64,000 nt of DNA from NCBI RefSeq assembly GCF_945859705.1, contig NC_079134.1, forward strand, positions 164,211,718-164,275,717. The letters are read 5' to 3'. The first letter of the stretch is position 1; every line of letters begins with the position of its first letter. The notes below the pieces were generated by a model, which ran no database searches, had not been told where the DNA came from, and saw only the letters and a program-made list of their open reading frames with translations. A program made the position numbers and the translations under genes. The DNA is from Episyrphus balteatus. Its lineage: Eukaryota > Arthropoda > Insecta > Diptera > Syrphidae. This document shows, one piece after another, positions 1-10,854 of this stretch.

Positions 1-2202
1 TTCGAAATAATGACAAAAATGTGTTTTTTAACAACAAGAATTTGACTTTAAATGGCTGCCATTTTATATTTACTCACGCAAATACAATGAAATTACATAC
101 AACGATAGAAAATATTATAAGGAAGAGAATGTATGTTTATTTTTTGGTCTACGATAATCTGGAGCAAAGATATTAGCTTAGAAGTAAAATATCCCAAAAA
201 ATGCATTTTTGTGAATAACTCCGCTAAAAAGAATGATCAGGTGGTGAGAAATTGGGTTTAAGCCTTTTAAATATACCCCCATCGATCCATGAAATAAAAA
301 CAGACAGTGCCTCTCATCGCAAGGTCAAATGACGCTTTGACTGGAGTAAATACAGAAATTGTTGGTTTTTTTTTTTTAGATCGTAAACGGTCTGCAAGAC
401 TTTAATAATTATAAATACATAGTCACAGGCGAATTGTAAAATTTTCAAAATACCTAAAAGTATGCAACATTAATGAACATTTTAACGGAAATCATTGCAT
501 ATTTTTAGTCATTGAAATAATAGTGAAATAAAAATGTTCAGTTTATAGTCATCTTAAGGCAATTGGTTTAATAATATTTTTTTTTTAAAACCAAACCCCT
601 TCAAATTTCTCATAAGCGGATCTTGAAGATCATTTCAACCTGAGTATATTGAAGATGCAGTGACTTCAAATCAATACTTTAAACAAGTAGTTTAACTGCA
701 AAACAGCAGTCAATAGTTAAGGATAATACTATGACTTTACAGTTATTCAAAGAAGTAGCTAGTTTCATTAAAGTTTATTATTTGCAGTTATAAAAAAAAT
801 TTTTGAGTTATTGCAATTTTTTGAAAACGGCTATAACGATTTTAATTTAACTTTGTACACATTATAAACGTGGCAATTGAAATAATACAAGTGCATTTTT
901 AGTTTTTCTCAAAATTGTCAAATAACGATGCTTATACTGTCAATTTTCAATATAAGCACGAGTATCTCGGTTTTCTATTTTATTAGTGCCTTATTCATAA
1001 GATTGGCAAGAAGCTTAAAGAAAATAATTTGTCATCTACATATAACACAACTTTCTACAAAGTATCTTCAAGTGAGTTTGACTCTTTATACGACCACGTA
1101 GTTTTGTCAAGGTTCAGTCATTGCGAACAAATTTTTAATTGAACAAGGTTTGATAATTTTGCTTACATGTATTTCACAACTGGTTTCGATAAACATTCTA
1201 AATACAAAACCCAAACTAACCCAGCCGATATCATCACAAATTTACAATTTTCAAAAAAAAGTACGTATACGCCCGAGTGAATATAATACTTTAATTTGTA
1301 TTATACTGAAGGCAAGCGACATTATAAAAAAATCTTAAATGAATTCTTGAAAAGAAATTTTTGGTATATAAGGAAGGGGGCTCTTCTTTAACAGCTATAA
1401 TATACAATCCTTCAACATCCCAGACATAAACACACCCTTTATACACCTTATTGTTATTGTACAAATCATAATAGATTTTTCCAAAAAATTACCAATTTAA
1501 TGAATTTTTCCAATACATAAATGCTTGTTTGTTACAAATTAGTATCTAAGAAAATAAAACAAAATTTCCGATTAAGAATTATTAATATAATTCGAAGGTC
1601 AATTAAAATTCTTTTCATTTGATACATTTTTAAAATTGTTATGAAAATTGTACCAAAAACTTAAAGTCGACTCTTTATTATCAATCGCGGATATTTCTGC
1701 CATTTTAATGAAAACAAAAACAAGTATACTTTAGAAATAGTTTTTCTAGTGGTTTTAAGCCCAATCAAATACAAACTATTTCATTTGAAATAGAGGTTTG
1801 TTGCCAAGAGATAGATTTCGAAAACAAGATTCCGACTTAACTCACACAAAAAAAAATATGTTCACTTGGCATTTACTTTTAAACCGGACTTAAAACCAAA
1901 ACCTTCAAGATTAAAGTTTTGAGTCATTTTGAAAAATTTGAAAATATTATCCTTTAAATCAAAGTTTTGCAAAATCTTAGTTATTTTACTTTTTCAGCCA
2001 TTTTTTTTATTTTACGCAGAATTCGCATTACTGCTTTTTTTCAATATATTTTTGATCAAATGATGTGTCCTACAACTGTTTTTTTTTTTCTTTTTTTTGT
2101 TAAAAAAAAAAACATAACACTTCGTTCTTGTTGATTCTCATGATTTCGAATGAGTTCTTTTATGTAATTTAATTTTCTCTTATTTTTTTTTTATTATTAC
2201 AG
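1..2202 (+). other. Non-coding, probable intron of the cuticle gene
   Basis: No coding region was recognised here on either strand; open frames are short and low complexity. The stretch ends in a pyrimidine-rich tract followed by ACAG at 2199-2202, a good 3' splice acceptor for the exon at 2203. I infer that it is the intron before the last exon of the cuticular-protein gene, and that the earlier exon(s) lie left of the window. Confidence 0.55.
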
Positions 2203-2361
2203 GTCATGCAAGGATCTTATTCATACACTGGTCCCGATGGTGTAGTCTATACCATTACATACATTGCTGATGAAAATGGTTACCGTGCTGAAGGTGCACA
2301 CATTCCAACTCCACCACCAGTGCGAGCAATTAATGCTCCACCAAGATATAACTTCAAATAA
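2203..2361 (+). CDS. RR-1 cuticular protein, terminal exon (partial)
   Basis: Fifty-two codons and a TAA follow a polypyrimidine-AG acceptor. The translation contains the C-terminal half of the Rebers-Riddiford chitin-binding domain: G-S-Y-S-Y-T-G-P-D-G, then YIADENGYRAEGAHIPTPPP, which matches the RR-1 (soft cuticle) consensus with its conserved aromatic residues and terminal PTPPP. Proteins of this family are secreted and bind chitin in the exoskeleton. The N-terminal signal peptide and the first half of the domain are not in the window, so the gene is cut by the left edge or by a long intron. The exon starts in frame at the acceptor, so the intron is probably phase 0. The exact paralog cannot be named. 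A second secreted-protein start at the right edge (63978) hints that the MRTF cluster sits within or beside a cuticle gene cluster. Confidence 0.9.
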   Translation, partial: VMQGSYSYTGPDGVVYTITYIADENGYRAEGAHIPTPPPVRAINAPPRYNFK

Positions 2362-2722
2362 AGTCGCCATTTTCATAGATAATTCAATCTAAAAAAAAAC
2401 AAAAACAAAAACAAAAAAAAACCGTTACATTGGCAATATAGCAAGGATTATAAGCTTTAACAATATATTTCTCTCTCTCAAACAACAGTTTATGAACAAG
2501 ACAGCAATATAAAATGAACCGATAGGCATTAGTTTTTTTTTTTCACAGAACTTTTCTAGATTTTCTTCTTTTCTATCTTTCTTTCTTTTTCTTAAATATT
2601 TTGTGATTTTTTTTATATTTTTGTTTTGTTAAATATTCTGTAAATTGATTTTTATTTTTTTATTTTTTATTATTTTTTGTGAATAATTTTAAGAAACAAT
2701 TTATAATGTTAATGATAATTTA

Positions 2723-2728
2723 AATAAA
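2723..2728 (+). terminator. Poly(A) signal AATAAA of the cuticle gene
   Basis: AATAAA lies in an A-rich run about 360 bases after the stop at 2361 and about 45 bases before the stop codon of the convergent minus-strand gene. It is the best candidate end for the cuticle transcript; the 3'UTR is T-rich and otherwise featureless. Confidence 0.45.
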
Positions 2729-2771
2729 AAAAAAAACAACGAGCAAAACTGCAATACGATTGCAAATGAAA

Positions 2772-3653
2772 TTATAGTTGTTTTCTTCTGATTCCCATTT
2801 TTTTCTCAGATTTTTGTACCACAGGAATAAATGAAGTTCTAGGAGATTTCTTAGTTTCAATTTCATCTTCCTTAATTTTGTCAAAATCAATGCTAATAAC
2901 CAACAAATGTTTACCAGATGTTGCTTGAAAAAATCTTGAAGCTTGTGATGAGGAAACATCTGCATCTGAAGGATTTTCACAGGATCTTACCGCTGAACCA
3001 ATAAAAAGCCTTTCAATATCAACAAACTGTGTTCTATTAATTCTCAAACCAATAACTGGACATCCAATTCGAAGTAATTGAGGATTAATAACAGGAACAA
3101 TAGACAAATATTTTGTTTCATAAAGAATCCTGTTGATATCCTTTTCACAGTTTAGCAATTCCAATAATTGAGTTTGTTTCCCCCTACAAATGACTAATCT
3201 ATTCTTCTTGTTAACCCATCTTCTAACATAAAAAAGACACATAACAATTATAACCAATTGCAGGATTTCCCAAAAGAATTGCCAAAGAATTTGATTCTCC
3301 TTCATTACAGACATGTATCGAGGAATATATTGAATATAATCCTTAATAACTTTCTCAGATAGTTCTTGACAATTCGCAATGCTTAAAAAATCTGGATGAA
3401 CTGGCATTGGAATTTTATCACTCAACAATGATGTTTCATTTTCTTGAAATATTAATTTCTTTAAATTGACAATTCGATTCCATAATTTTGTGCAACCAGG
3501 TTTGACTGTTAAAATTTTTGAGCAATGATTGAAGGCATGATTAAACCAATTTGTACAAATTTCTATAAGAATTCCATCTTCTTCAGGTGTTTTGTTGAAT
3601 TGGGAATTAAATAAATTTTGACACAGCTGAATCATATAGGGGGTATGCATCAT
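2772..3653 (-). CDS. Uncharacterised single-pass membrane protein, 293 aa
   Basis: A single-exon frame begins with tandem ATG ATG preceded by AAAA, a normal insect start context. Composition is mixed and non-repetitive, unlike the low-complexity frames around it, which argues that it is real. Residues 1-120 carry several Cys and one N-glycosylation sequon (NET, about 72-74). A hydrophobic segment at about 122-143 (WQFFWEILQLVIIVMCLFYV) is followed by basic residues RRWVNKK, so the topology is probably N-terminus outside and C-terminus in the cytosol. The tail is basic (KKSPRTS..., ending IRRKQL). No N-terminal signal peptide or catalytic motif was recognised and I cannot assign a family. It is convergent with the cuticle gene, with about 40 bp between the poly(A) signal and its stop. 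It could be an exon of a longer gene, but no splice sites are needed. Confidence 0.65.
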   Translation of the reverse strand: MMHTPYMIQLCQNLFNSQFNKTPEEDGILIEICTNWFNHAFNHCSKILTVKPGCTKLWNRIVNLKKLIFQENETSLLSDKIPMPVHPDFLSIANCQELSEKVIKDYIQYIPRYMSVMKENQILWQFFWEILQLVIIVMCLFYVRRWVNKKNRLVICRGKQTQLLELLNCEKDINRILYETKYLSIVPVINPQLLRIGCPVIGLRINRTQFVDIERLFIGSAVRSCENPSDADVSSSQASRFFQATSGKHLLVISIDFDKIKEDEIETKKSPRTSFIPVVQKSEKKMGIRRKQL

Positions 3654-4361
3654 TTTTAATGAAGTTAAAATTGAAGAAAAATAATCTAATTAAATGTCAA
3701 AAAAGCTTGTACTTAAAATTGAGTTTGACAGTAAAATTGCTTCATGTTTTCAAACTTAAAATTTATCAAGTATAAAATTTTATTGAACCTGTTATATTCT
3801 GAAATAGCCACAACTCTTAAATCTCAGGCTTATCTGAGATCCGAATCGTATCCGAAAAAGGTTAATCACGTCCAAATTTTGTAAATAGCATCCGAAACTG
3901 GTTTATCGTAAACCAAAACTGATACATCTCAGCGGAGCTGGTGAATCGCAGCCGATTATATTAAATCAGTGCTGAAAGTAGTAAATTTGGGAAAGGTGGT
4001 CGAAATTAGATTCCCAAAGGAAAATGTCACATTTCTCGAACAAAAAATATTACATACTTTTCAAATTTGAATCAATAAGTCTCACTTTTTTTGGGCTCTA
4101 CGAGTTGAAAAAAGTTAAAAAAGTATTTAATTTTTAACACTTTTTCAAAATGTACCTATAGGTCAAAATTTTCCGGGTAAAATGCCAAATAAATAAAATA
4201 GTGCTAAAATTTTATATTCCTTTCTTTGGGTCATTCAAAATGTTGTTATTGTTGGTTGCTTATCTCTTTAGTTTAGTTTTTGGAAGTTCAAACGATTTGC
4301 GCTTTTCATTTTTTTTTAAGGCAACAAAGGCCTTTGATAACTCGTCCTTGGTCTAGGACTG
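3654..4361. other. Intergenic, no gene seen
   Basis: AT-rich sequence upstream of the minus-strand gene. It contains a degenerate ~20-bp tandem repeat (3830-3985) and no convincing reading frame. Confidence 0.5.
3830..3985. repeat. Degenerate ~20-bp tandem repeat
   Basis: About seven diverged units with the pattern (g)(c)atCCGAAAactggttaATC recur at 19-22 base spacing (for example near 3853, 3893, 3913, 3935, 3952). Units are strongly diverged and the borders are approximate. Confidence 0.4.
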
Positions 4362-4369
4362 CCTCTCCG

Positions 4370-5137
4370 CAGGGTTCCCAGGTTGAGGGGATTTTGTCGA
4401 TTTTCTTTGACGAAAGAGATAAATTAGGGGACGGGGAAAGAAAAGGGGAAAAAATATCTAAAAGGGGAAAAATTTAAACTAACAAAAACGTTAGACACAA
4501 TCTTTGAACACGCCAAGTGGATTTTTTAATTTGACAGCTCTACTAAAAACTAGGGTGCTTCCATTTTTTAATTCACTCCTCAAAATGTTTCATTAAGGGA
4601 ATCTGTACTTTTTTGGGTATATCAAACGAAATTTTACTGCCATTGCTGCTAGTAAAAAAAATAAAAGTAAAAAAAAAAAATACTTATACAAAAAAAGCCT
4701 GCCTTAATCGGCATAAATACTCTATGATTTACAAAAATACATTAAATATAGAAAATAATATCCATTTTTTATTAAATTAGAGCAGATATTTTAGATTTAC
4801 CCTCAAAATAAAATTTATGAAGTAGTTCCATACTTTATAAATTTTATTTTGACTGTTTTTAGTTTGAAAATGAAATAGGTATGTGTGTATTTTGAGCTTC
4901 ATTTTTATTAATTTTTTTTATTTACTTATGTCCATTATAAAGTTTTTATTTTTATGAATAAATTAAATACAAAATTAATATGTTAAAAAATAAAGATTTA
5001 ATTAAAAAAATTTAAAAAAAATAAATAATTGCATTTTTTTTCTGGAAAAAAGGGGATTTTTTTTACGAAAAAGGGGAAAAATAAACGTTTTGGTGTTAAA
5101 AAAAGGGGATTTTTATTTTGAAAACCTGGGAACCCTG
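4370..5137. mobile_element. Non-autonomous hAT-type element, 768 bp
   Basis: The ends are terminal inverted repeats CAGGGTTCCCAGGTT (4370) and its complement ending ...CCTGGGAACCCTG (5137). The element is flanked by the perfect 8-bp direct duplication CCTCTCCG (4362-4369 and 5138-5145). CAG...CTG termini and an 8-bp duplication are diagnostic of the hAT superfamily. The interior is AT-rich with GGGGA-rich subterminal motifs and no transposase, so it must be mobilised in trans. Confidence 0.92.
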
Positions 5138-5280
5138 CCTCTCCGTAGTTTTTTTTTATATTTACAAACCATTTCCACTACAAAGAAAATTTAATACTAT
5201 ACTATTTTAGACGAATTCTGGGTAGGCCATTTTGCCTGTTTGGATTTTTTTTTTTTTAATTCGAATGCCGAAAAAACTGA

Positions 5281-5476
5281 ATTTTGTATTTTGTTTTTAA
5301 TTTCCGAGTGAAATGTTTGTACAAACTTCTACAAATTAGGTCTAAAACTGATGATATTTAAAAAAAAAAAATGTTTCTTTATATCAAAAAATTGCGACTT
5401 ATCTTGAAAATTTTTTTAAGAACAAACAATTATCTTAACTTTAAAATCAAGCAAACACACATGTGCCCGTGCCTAA
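5281..5476 (-). pseudogene. Promoter relic of the MRTF secreted-protein family
   Basis: Read on the minus strand, this segment has every promoter part of the MRTF genes in the right order: the upstream motif CAAACACACATGTG (5450-5463), a TATAAAG box (about 5377-5384), an initiator of the form TATCAGTTTT (about 5343) and an A-rich leader. Where functional copies have the ATGCGTAC start, this copy has ATACAAAA, and no signal-peptide frame follows. It therefore looks like a decayed or decapitated member about 15 kb from the main cluster. The 768-bp hAT element ends just downstream (5137). Confidence 0.7.
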
Positions 5477-5695
5477 CAATTTTTTATGATTTAAACAAAT
5501 GTACTCTAATTAATGCTAGCTTCTTTAAGTAACCGAAATGTAAACATGTTTTACTTTGTGTTTGTTTAAGATTATGATATGAATTTTATTTTTTTTTTTT
5601 AATTAAACATTTTCATCGCAGTTGTTAGTTAATCAAATAAATTTACTATAGGTACTTTAAATTAGTAAGCTTGTGTGCAAACAACTATTCCGACT

Positions 5696-5975
5696 TTTGA
5701 CGTGATAACGTCTTATAACTCGATGAAACATGGCAGCCAATACAAAAAAGTGACGCCATTTTCTCCCATTCCACTCTCGCACTTTGGCAGTGCGGCAAAA
5801 ATTTCAATAATTAAAAATAAACTATTAGAGATACAAAAATCTTCTATAGCTTATTTGAAAGATAATAGCCTAAAGTTAAATACATTTGAAGGATTTAAAA
5901 AAAATTCCATCTTTTAATAGGGTAAATAGTTGTAAAACAAAATTGCAAAAAATTGGCTATTTTCTAAACGGGACA
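5696..5975 (+). repeat. Dispersed repeat family R, truncated copy a
   Basis: It starts with TGACGTGATAACGTC and the 'atggcagcc' block shared with 36597. The part at 5790-5930 is the reverse complement of 62240-62370. The interior of the family is missing here; after the hAT insertion the sequence runs into the foldback composite. Confidence 0.7.
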
Positions 5976-5983
5976 ATGTAAAG

Positions 5984-6926
5984 CAGGCATGTCAAACTCA
6001 ATGGTTACGAGGGGCCAAAACAGTGAGATCAAAATTTGTATGGGCCGCAGAAAACAGTAAAACTAAAATTTGTATAAAACAATTTAAAACAAAAATAACA
6101 GGAAGAATGAATATCATTTTATCAATTTTTTCAAAGACCAGTTAGACTGGATCTTATAATAGGTAACTCAACCCTCTTAATGACTGAAATAACTGCTCGA
6201 AATGACAGGGTACCTACTGTGAAATTTGCAAACGATTTTATATGGCGGTTTTCAAATGTACAAAAATACTTATAAAGTCGGGCATACAAACTTCAACGAA
6301 TTTGGATCTTACCGCGAAGTCACACTAGAAATCACTTGTCTCCATTTCCATATGATTCGGCATTAATTTTATGTTTATGGAGTATTTTTGGCTGAACGAC
6401 GACGATGCAAATTTACCTAAATTTCACATATTGCATGTAGGATAGTGCATCAGGAGCTAAGCTGCCAAATGCCATAACTTGGTAATATATTCGTTGTATT
6501 ATGAATATTCCTTGCAGTTTTAAGTTTAAATTAGATAAATTTTTTGAAAAATCTAGGTTTCATGTATTGTAAAATCTGCAACCATTTTAAATAACGAAAC
6601 ATGCTTGCGTAAAGATTTTTGTCATCAAAACCTAAAAAAATTCCCAAGACCCCAGAATCATTTGGTAGGTTTAATCACTTTTAAAAATCACAGAACTTAC
6701 CTTGATTTAAGCCACGAGATCTTACAAAATTTGTAATTTTGAATTTAAGTACATGTTCCAAATTTATTTGTTGATTAGAAAAAAAGGACGTAGATTTGTT
6801 CGAAAGCTTTAAAAACAAAATCTAAATTATAAACTTAAACTCAAAATTATTAAAAATGTGTCAGGGCCGCAAAGTTATTAGTTGTGGGCAGCATGCGGCC
6901 CGGGGGCCGCAAGTTTGACATGCCTG
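5984..6926. mobile_element. Non-autonomous hAT-type element, 943 bp
   Basis: The terminal inverted repeat is CAGGCATGTCAAACT at 5984 with its exact complement at 6912-6926. The perfect 8-bp target duplication ATGTAAAG lies at 5976-5983 and 6927-6934. The subterminal GGGCCGC-rich blocks are typical of this hAT group. No transposase frame is present. Confidence 0.95.
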
Positions 6927-7136
6927 ATGTAAAGAGTTGAATTTTTGAAGTTATACTTCTTATGGGAGGGTGGGTATGAAAATTTACTTTTTGACAAGAA
7001 TGTCAAAGGGATTATGACGCGATCACCCTGGGTAGCAGGGCTGTCGTTTCACCTTTAGAGTACGCAGTACTTTAGTATTTAAAAATGCAGTACGCCACAG
7101 TACGGCAAACATAAAACACACAACACGTAGCAAGTT

Positions 7137-7250
7137 ACATGTTTCATGTGGCAAGTTGAATGTGGCAAGTTGTATGTGGCAAGTTGCATGTGGCAAGTTG
7201 CATGTGGCAAGTTGTATGTGGCAAGTTGCGTGTGGCAAGTTGCCAGGGTT
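7137..7250. repeat. 14-bp minisatellite (left copy)
   Basis: About eight units of CATGTGGCAAGTTG in tandem. This is the reverse complement of the array at 15040-15250. Confidence 0.85.
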
Positions 7251-7257
7251 GCAAAAA

Positions 7258-7372
7258 GCTAACATTTCAGCTCAGCTCACAGCTCAGCTCAAATTTGAGC
7301 TAGGTACCATAGCTTAGCTCATTTGAGCTGAGCTGAAAGTGAGCTGAGCTGAAAGTGAGCGCCCCAACTTCC
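7258..7372. repeat. AGCTC pentamer repeat
   Basis: Many overlapping copies of the self-complementary motif GAGCTGAGCT/AGCTCAGCTC. They separate the 14-bp minisatellite from the satellite unit, an order repeated inverted at 14945-15035. Confidence 0.8.
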
Positions 7373-7945
7373 AACGCCTATATCTCGGAATTTTGAAAAA
7401 AATGAAAAAAATTTTTTTGATGCCAAAAGGTAGCGGGGACTCTAACCTACATTTGGGTACAACTTCCATCCCTGTAGGTACATGCGTTCTCAAACCAGGA
7501 GAACTTAAAGGTAAAAAAAAAGTTAAGCCCGATTCTGAAAAAATAGGCATGATGTGGCGGTTTAACATGCAAAGCGATTTTTTAAAAATCTGACAATGTG
7601 CAAAGCGTAGGCCCATGACACAAGCTATCATTTGGCATCACTCCCAAAAATTGCTCTCAAGCGGCTTAGCTTCCAGGAGCGTTCAAAGATTCGGGGATTT
7701 TTCGAAAAAAAAAATTTACCCCAACTTTCAAACACGATTTTCTCGGAATTTTGAAAAAAATCGAAAAACCGGATTATACCACTTTCGGGTAGCTGAGAAT
7801 ATAAGCTTTCATATGGCACCACTCCCCTGTCTCTAGATCAAAGCCTTCCAACGCCTATATCTCGGAATTTTGAAAAAAATGAAAAAAATTTTTTTGATGC
7901 CAAAAGGTAGCGGGGACTCTAACCTACATTTGGGTACAACCATTG
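7373..7945 (-). repeat. 476-bp satellite, ~1.2 units, reverse orientation
   Basis: This is the same sequence as the array at 11195-14942 but on the opposite strand. It contains the 'ctctagatcaaa' joint and the 'aggtagcggggactc' block twice. It ends at the same target 'caattattcaatgg' boundary (reading the complement) as the fragment at 17033. Confidence 0.85.
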
Positions 7946-8159
7946 AATAATTACAAATAGAAGTGACACCGCAGATTACTCATGCGACTATAAGAGTACC
8001 GGAAGATAGATGAACTACAGGTTTGCTCCTCAACTATCATGTATTTTCGAGTTGAGTCTTAACTAATATTTTTTTGAAACCTTCATAAAAAAATTAATAA
8101 TTATTATTATACATTTCAAAGAGCTTATATTGATATAAGTTTTCGTATTTTGAAAAGTC

Positions 8160-8230
8160 ATATTAGTCTAGAGAACAAGGACGATGCCTTTTACTCCTAC
8201 TGGCCTAGGTTCGAATACCGGTAAAATTTG
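8160..8230 (+). repeat. tRNA-like (pol III A/B box) segment
   Basis: TAGTCTAGAGA resembles an A box and GGTTCGAATACC, about 40 bases later, matches a B box. It aligns with the minus-strand segment at 16757-16840 (TAGCCTAGAGGATAAGG, GGTTCGAATCT). It is not a folded functional tRNA: the acceptor arms do not pair. It is best read as a SINE-type head inside the composite. Confidence 0.55.
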
Positions 8231-8480
8231 AATTTTTTTTTTGTGGAGATTTTTTTTTTGAGAAATTTAATTAATTTTTATTTTGTAAAAACAAAAAAAA
8301 AAAAGAGTGTGTGTACTTATGTACACGCGACTGAAGTTATACTTCTCATTCAGTATATGTAAATAATTTCATTTGATATTTTTAATTTCTATTATTAAAT
8401 TAATTAATCCACACTTCGTTTTTTTACATTTTTATCAAGTGAACAATAAATTAATTCTTTCATCCTCCTTGCGTCCATGT

Positions 8481-10700
8481 TCTATTTTTTATTTAATTCG
8501 TTAAATACTAACGTTACATCTTAATACTAAATTTATAAACTAAAAAAAGAAAAAAAAATATTAAATACAATATTATAAATAGGTATGTACATTAAAATTG
8601 TGCATTAAAAAAACTTTGTTTGAAACTCTTACTCTTAAAATTAACATTAAATGAAGAAATTATAAAATAGTATCTGTTGAAGACTGAAATCATTTGATTT
8701 AAGGGACTATTTACACCATAATTTGTTCTGCTAAATATTGGACTTAAAATAATTTGTCTGCGTAAATTAGCTTGACTGTAGCTGAAATTAAGACGATCCA
8801 GAGCAGATGGAGATGTTATTGACCCATTTATTAATTTTAAAATAAAACATAACTGTAAATATTGTCTATGGCACGATAATAACGGAAGATTGATTAACCT
8901 CAATCTATTTGCGTACGGGGGAAGTGTATATCCTGGAGACCACGGGAGAAAACGTAGACAAAAACGCATGAACCTTCTTTGGATGCTCTCAAGGCGGTCT
9001 ATGTGAACTGTGTAGTATGGTGCCCATATTACACAGCCGTATTCTAGAACTGGTCTCACAAAAGACACATAAAGTAGTTTTACGACGTAAGGATCCTGGA
9101 ACTCACGAGCAAATCGTTTAATAAATCCTAAAATTCTATTTGCTTTTTTTACGATATAATTGTAGTGATCAATGAAAGCCAGTTTTTGGTCAAGAATAAT
9201 TCCGAGGTCGGAAAAGAGGGATAATTTATCCAGTGGGAATGTGTCCAACGTATAGTCATATGTCACAAAGTTCTTTTTGCGTGTAAAACACATTGTTTTA
9301 CATTTGTCTAAATTTAATAAAAGACTGTTTTTATCACACCATTCTCTGAATGAATACAGATCACTTTGAAGATCTAAACAATCTCTTGTTGATGTTATTT
9401 TCTTAAAAATTTTTACATCGTCAGCGTAGATAAGTACAGATGAGTTTTTCAAAATTGAAGGCAAGTCATTAATATATAATATAAATAACAATGGACCGAG
9501 GTGGCTACCTTGGGGAACACCAGAATTAATAAAAAATTGATCAGAAAGTTCATTTCTGAAATTCACACTATAAGTTCTATTTCCTAAATAAGATGAAATC
9601 CATAATAAAAACGATTCGTTAAAACCCATAGCTCTTAGTTTAAGTATAAGTGTTTTGTGACAAAGCTTATCGAACGCTTTGCTAAAGTCGGTGAACACAC
9701 AATCAACTTGTTTATGATCCTCAAACGCATCGAGGCAAAACGTAGTAAAATGGAACAAATTAGTTACTGTTGATTTATTTTGAATGAATCCATGCTGATT
9801 GTCACAGATAATGGATCTACAGTTAAAAGACAAGACTTCACATATAATGGACTCGAATATTTTTGGGATGACAGAAAGTTTTGCAATAGGACGATAATTG
9901 GTAATTTCATTCTTAGACCCTTTTTTGTGAACTGGTGTTATAAATGCACTTTTCCACAATATAGGAAATGTTGAGAAATTAATAGATATATTGAAAAGAA
10001 CACAAAGAGGATAGGATAATTCTGACACACACTTCTTCAAAACACAAGATGGAACACCATCAGGGCCCGAAATAAATACCAAAAGAAATTTAGGTGAAGT
10101 ACCAAAATGGGATTGCTTGGCAGAACACTACTAAAAATGACTCACCCAGAAGGTAAGACTGAAAGCAAGTTGTTTATATACGTGATATGTTGTTACTTGC
10201 TGTTCAGTCGGCAGATTGACAGGTTGAATGGTGATGGTATAGTTAGTATTTGTAGTTAAATTTCACAAGCACTCGGGTTTTGCAACATGTATAGAAATGA
10301 AAGCAATATTTTGGATTCAATGTATAGCGTCAACTAGCTTCTTAGCAGAACATATACAAAAATGTTTCACTCACCGGGAAAGAAGGAAACAAAAATATAA
10401 AATTTAACGGGAGCAAATTACTCTGAGAGAAATCGAAGAAAAATGTAAAAAATAGTATATATTCACTGAGAGGGATTTTGTTATATTTTATTGTCACAAG
10501 TTTTATTTATTTTATTAATTTTATCACACTAATATAGAGTGTACCACAAATTAAATTTAAACAGAATGTAGCAAAATAGTTTAATATTTAATAAATGAAT
10601 TTTAAATTAAATGGGCGCAATAGAACTGGAAAAAATGGCAATTTACGGGAGCGAATTTGAACAGACGTCTGATTAAGTTAAAGCTTACTCGAGAGAGTGA
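8481..10700 (-). mobile_element. 5'/internally truncated non-LTR retrotransposon
   Basis: The inverted counterpart of the host sequence at 18187 reads continuously ('ttgaaaactacatggacg'), whereas here it is split after 8480 and resumes at 10701. This defines a 2,220-bp insertion. The minus strand carries a reverse-transcriptase frame (8592-10082), and a tail ending in an A-rich AAATAAAAAATA lies at the left edge, as expected for a LINE 3' end. Only GT is clearly duplicated at the joint. 10083-10700 could be 5' leader joined to RT by internal deletion; it contains two diverged copies of a 'cagaaca...actcacc' block about 240 bp apart (10125, 10345). Confidence 0.85.
8592..10082 (-). CDS. Non-LTR reverse transcriptase, 496 aa, 5'-truncated
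   Basis: This is an intact reverse-transcriptase domain of the jockey/I-type LINE group. It begins within the PDGVP motif. Catalytic palm motifs follow: TDFSKAFDKL (Asp about 132), SGVPQGSHLGPLLF (about 187-200) and YADD (about 219-222), then WCDKNSLLLNLDKCK and a C-terminal thumb/connection region. Full-length relatives encode an AP endonuclease ahead of RT and a separate gag-like ORF1; both are absent, so the copy is dead on its own. The first Met (MVFISG) is probably just the first ATG after the truncation. The open 1.5-kb frame suggests a fairly recent insertion. Confidence 0.93.
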   Translation of the reverse strand: MVFISGPDGVPSCVLKKCVSELSYPLCVLFNISINFSTFPILWKSAFITPVHKKGSKNEITNYRPIAKLSVIPKIFESIICEVLSFNCRSIICDNQHGFIQNKSTVTNLFHFTTFCLDAFEDHKQVDCVFTDFSKAFDKLCHKTLILKLRAMGFNESFLLWISSYLGNRTYSVNFRNELSDQFFINSGVPQGSHLGPLLFILYINDLPSILKNSSVLIYADDVKIFKKITSTRDCLDLQSDLYSFREWCDKNSLLLNLDKCKTMCFTRKKNFVTYDYTLDTFPLDKLSLFSDLGIILDQKLAFIDHYNYIVKKANRILGFIKRFAREFQDPYVVKLLYVSFVRPVLEYGCVIWAPYYTVHIDRLESIQRRFMRFCLRFLPWSPGYTLPPYANRLRLINLPLLSCHRQYLQLCFILKLINGSITSPSALDRLNFSYSQANLRRQIILSPIFSRTNYGVNSPLNQMISVFNRYYFIISSFNVNFKSKSFKQSFFNAQF

Positions 10701-10854
10701 GTAGTTTTCAATTTATTCTGTGAAATTTACACATGTTGTGCGGTTCAGAACGTACGGTATACGCTTAACGAAAGTAAATGAATTGCGCATAAAATGTGCG
10801 GTATGGTAATTTTATGAGAATTGTGTGTGCTTCAGCACACACATCAGCTTTGAG

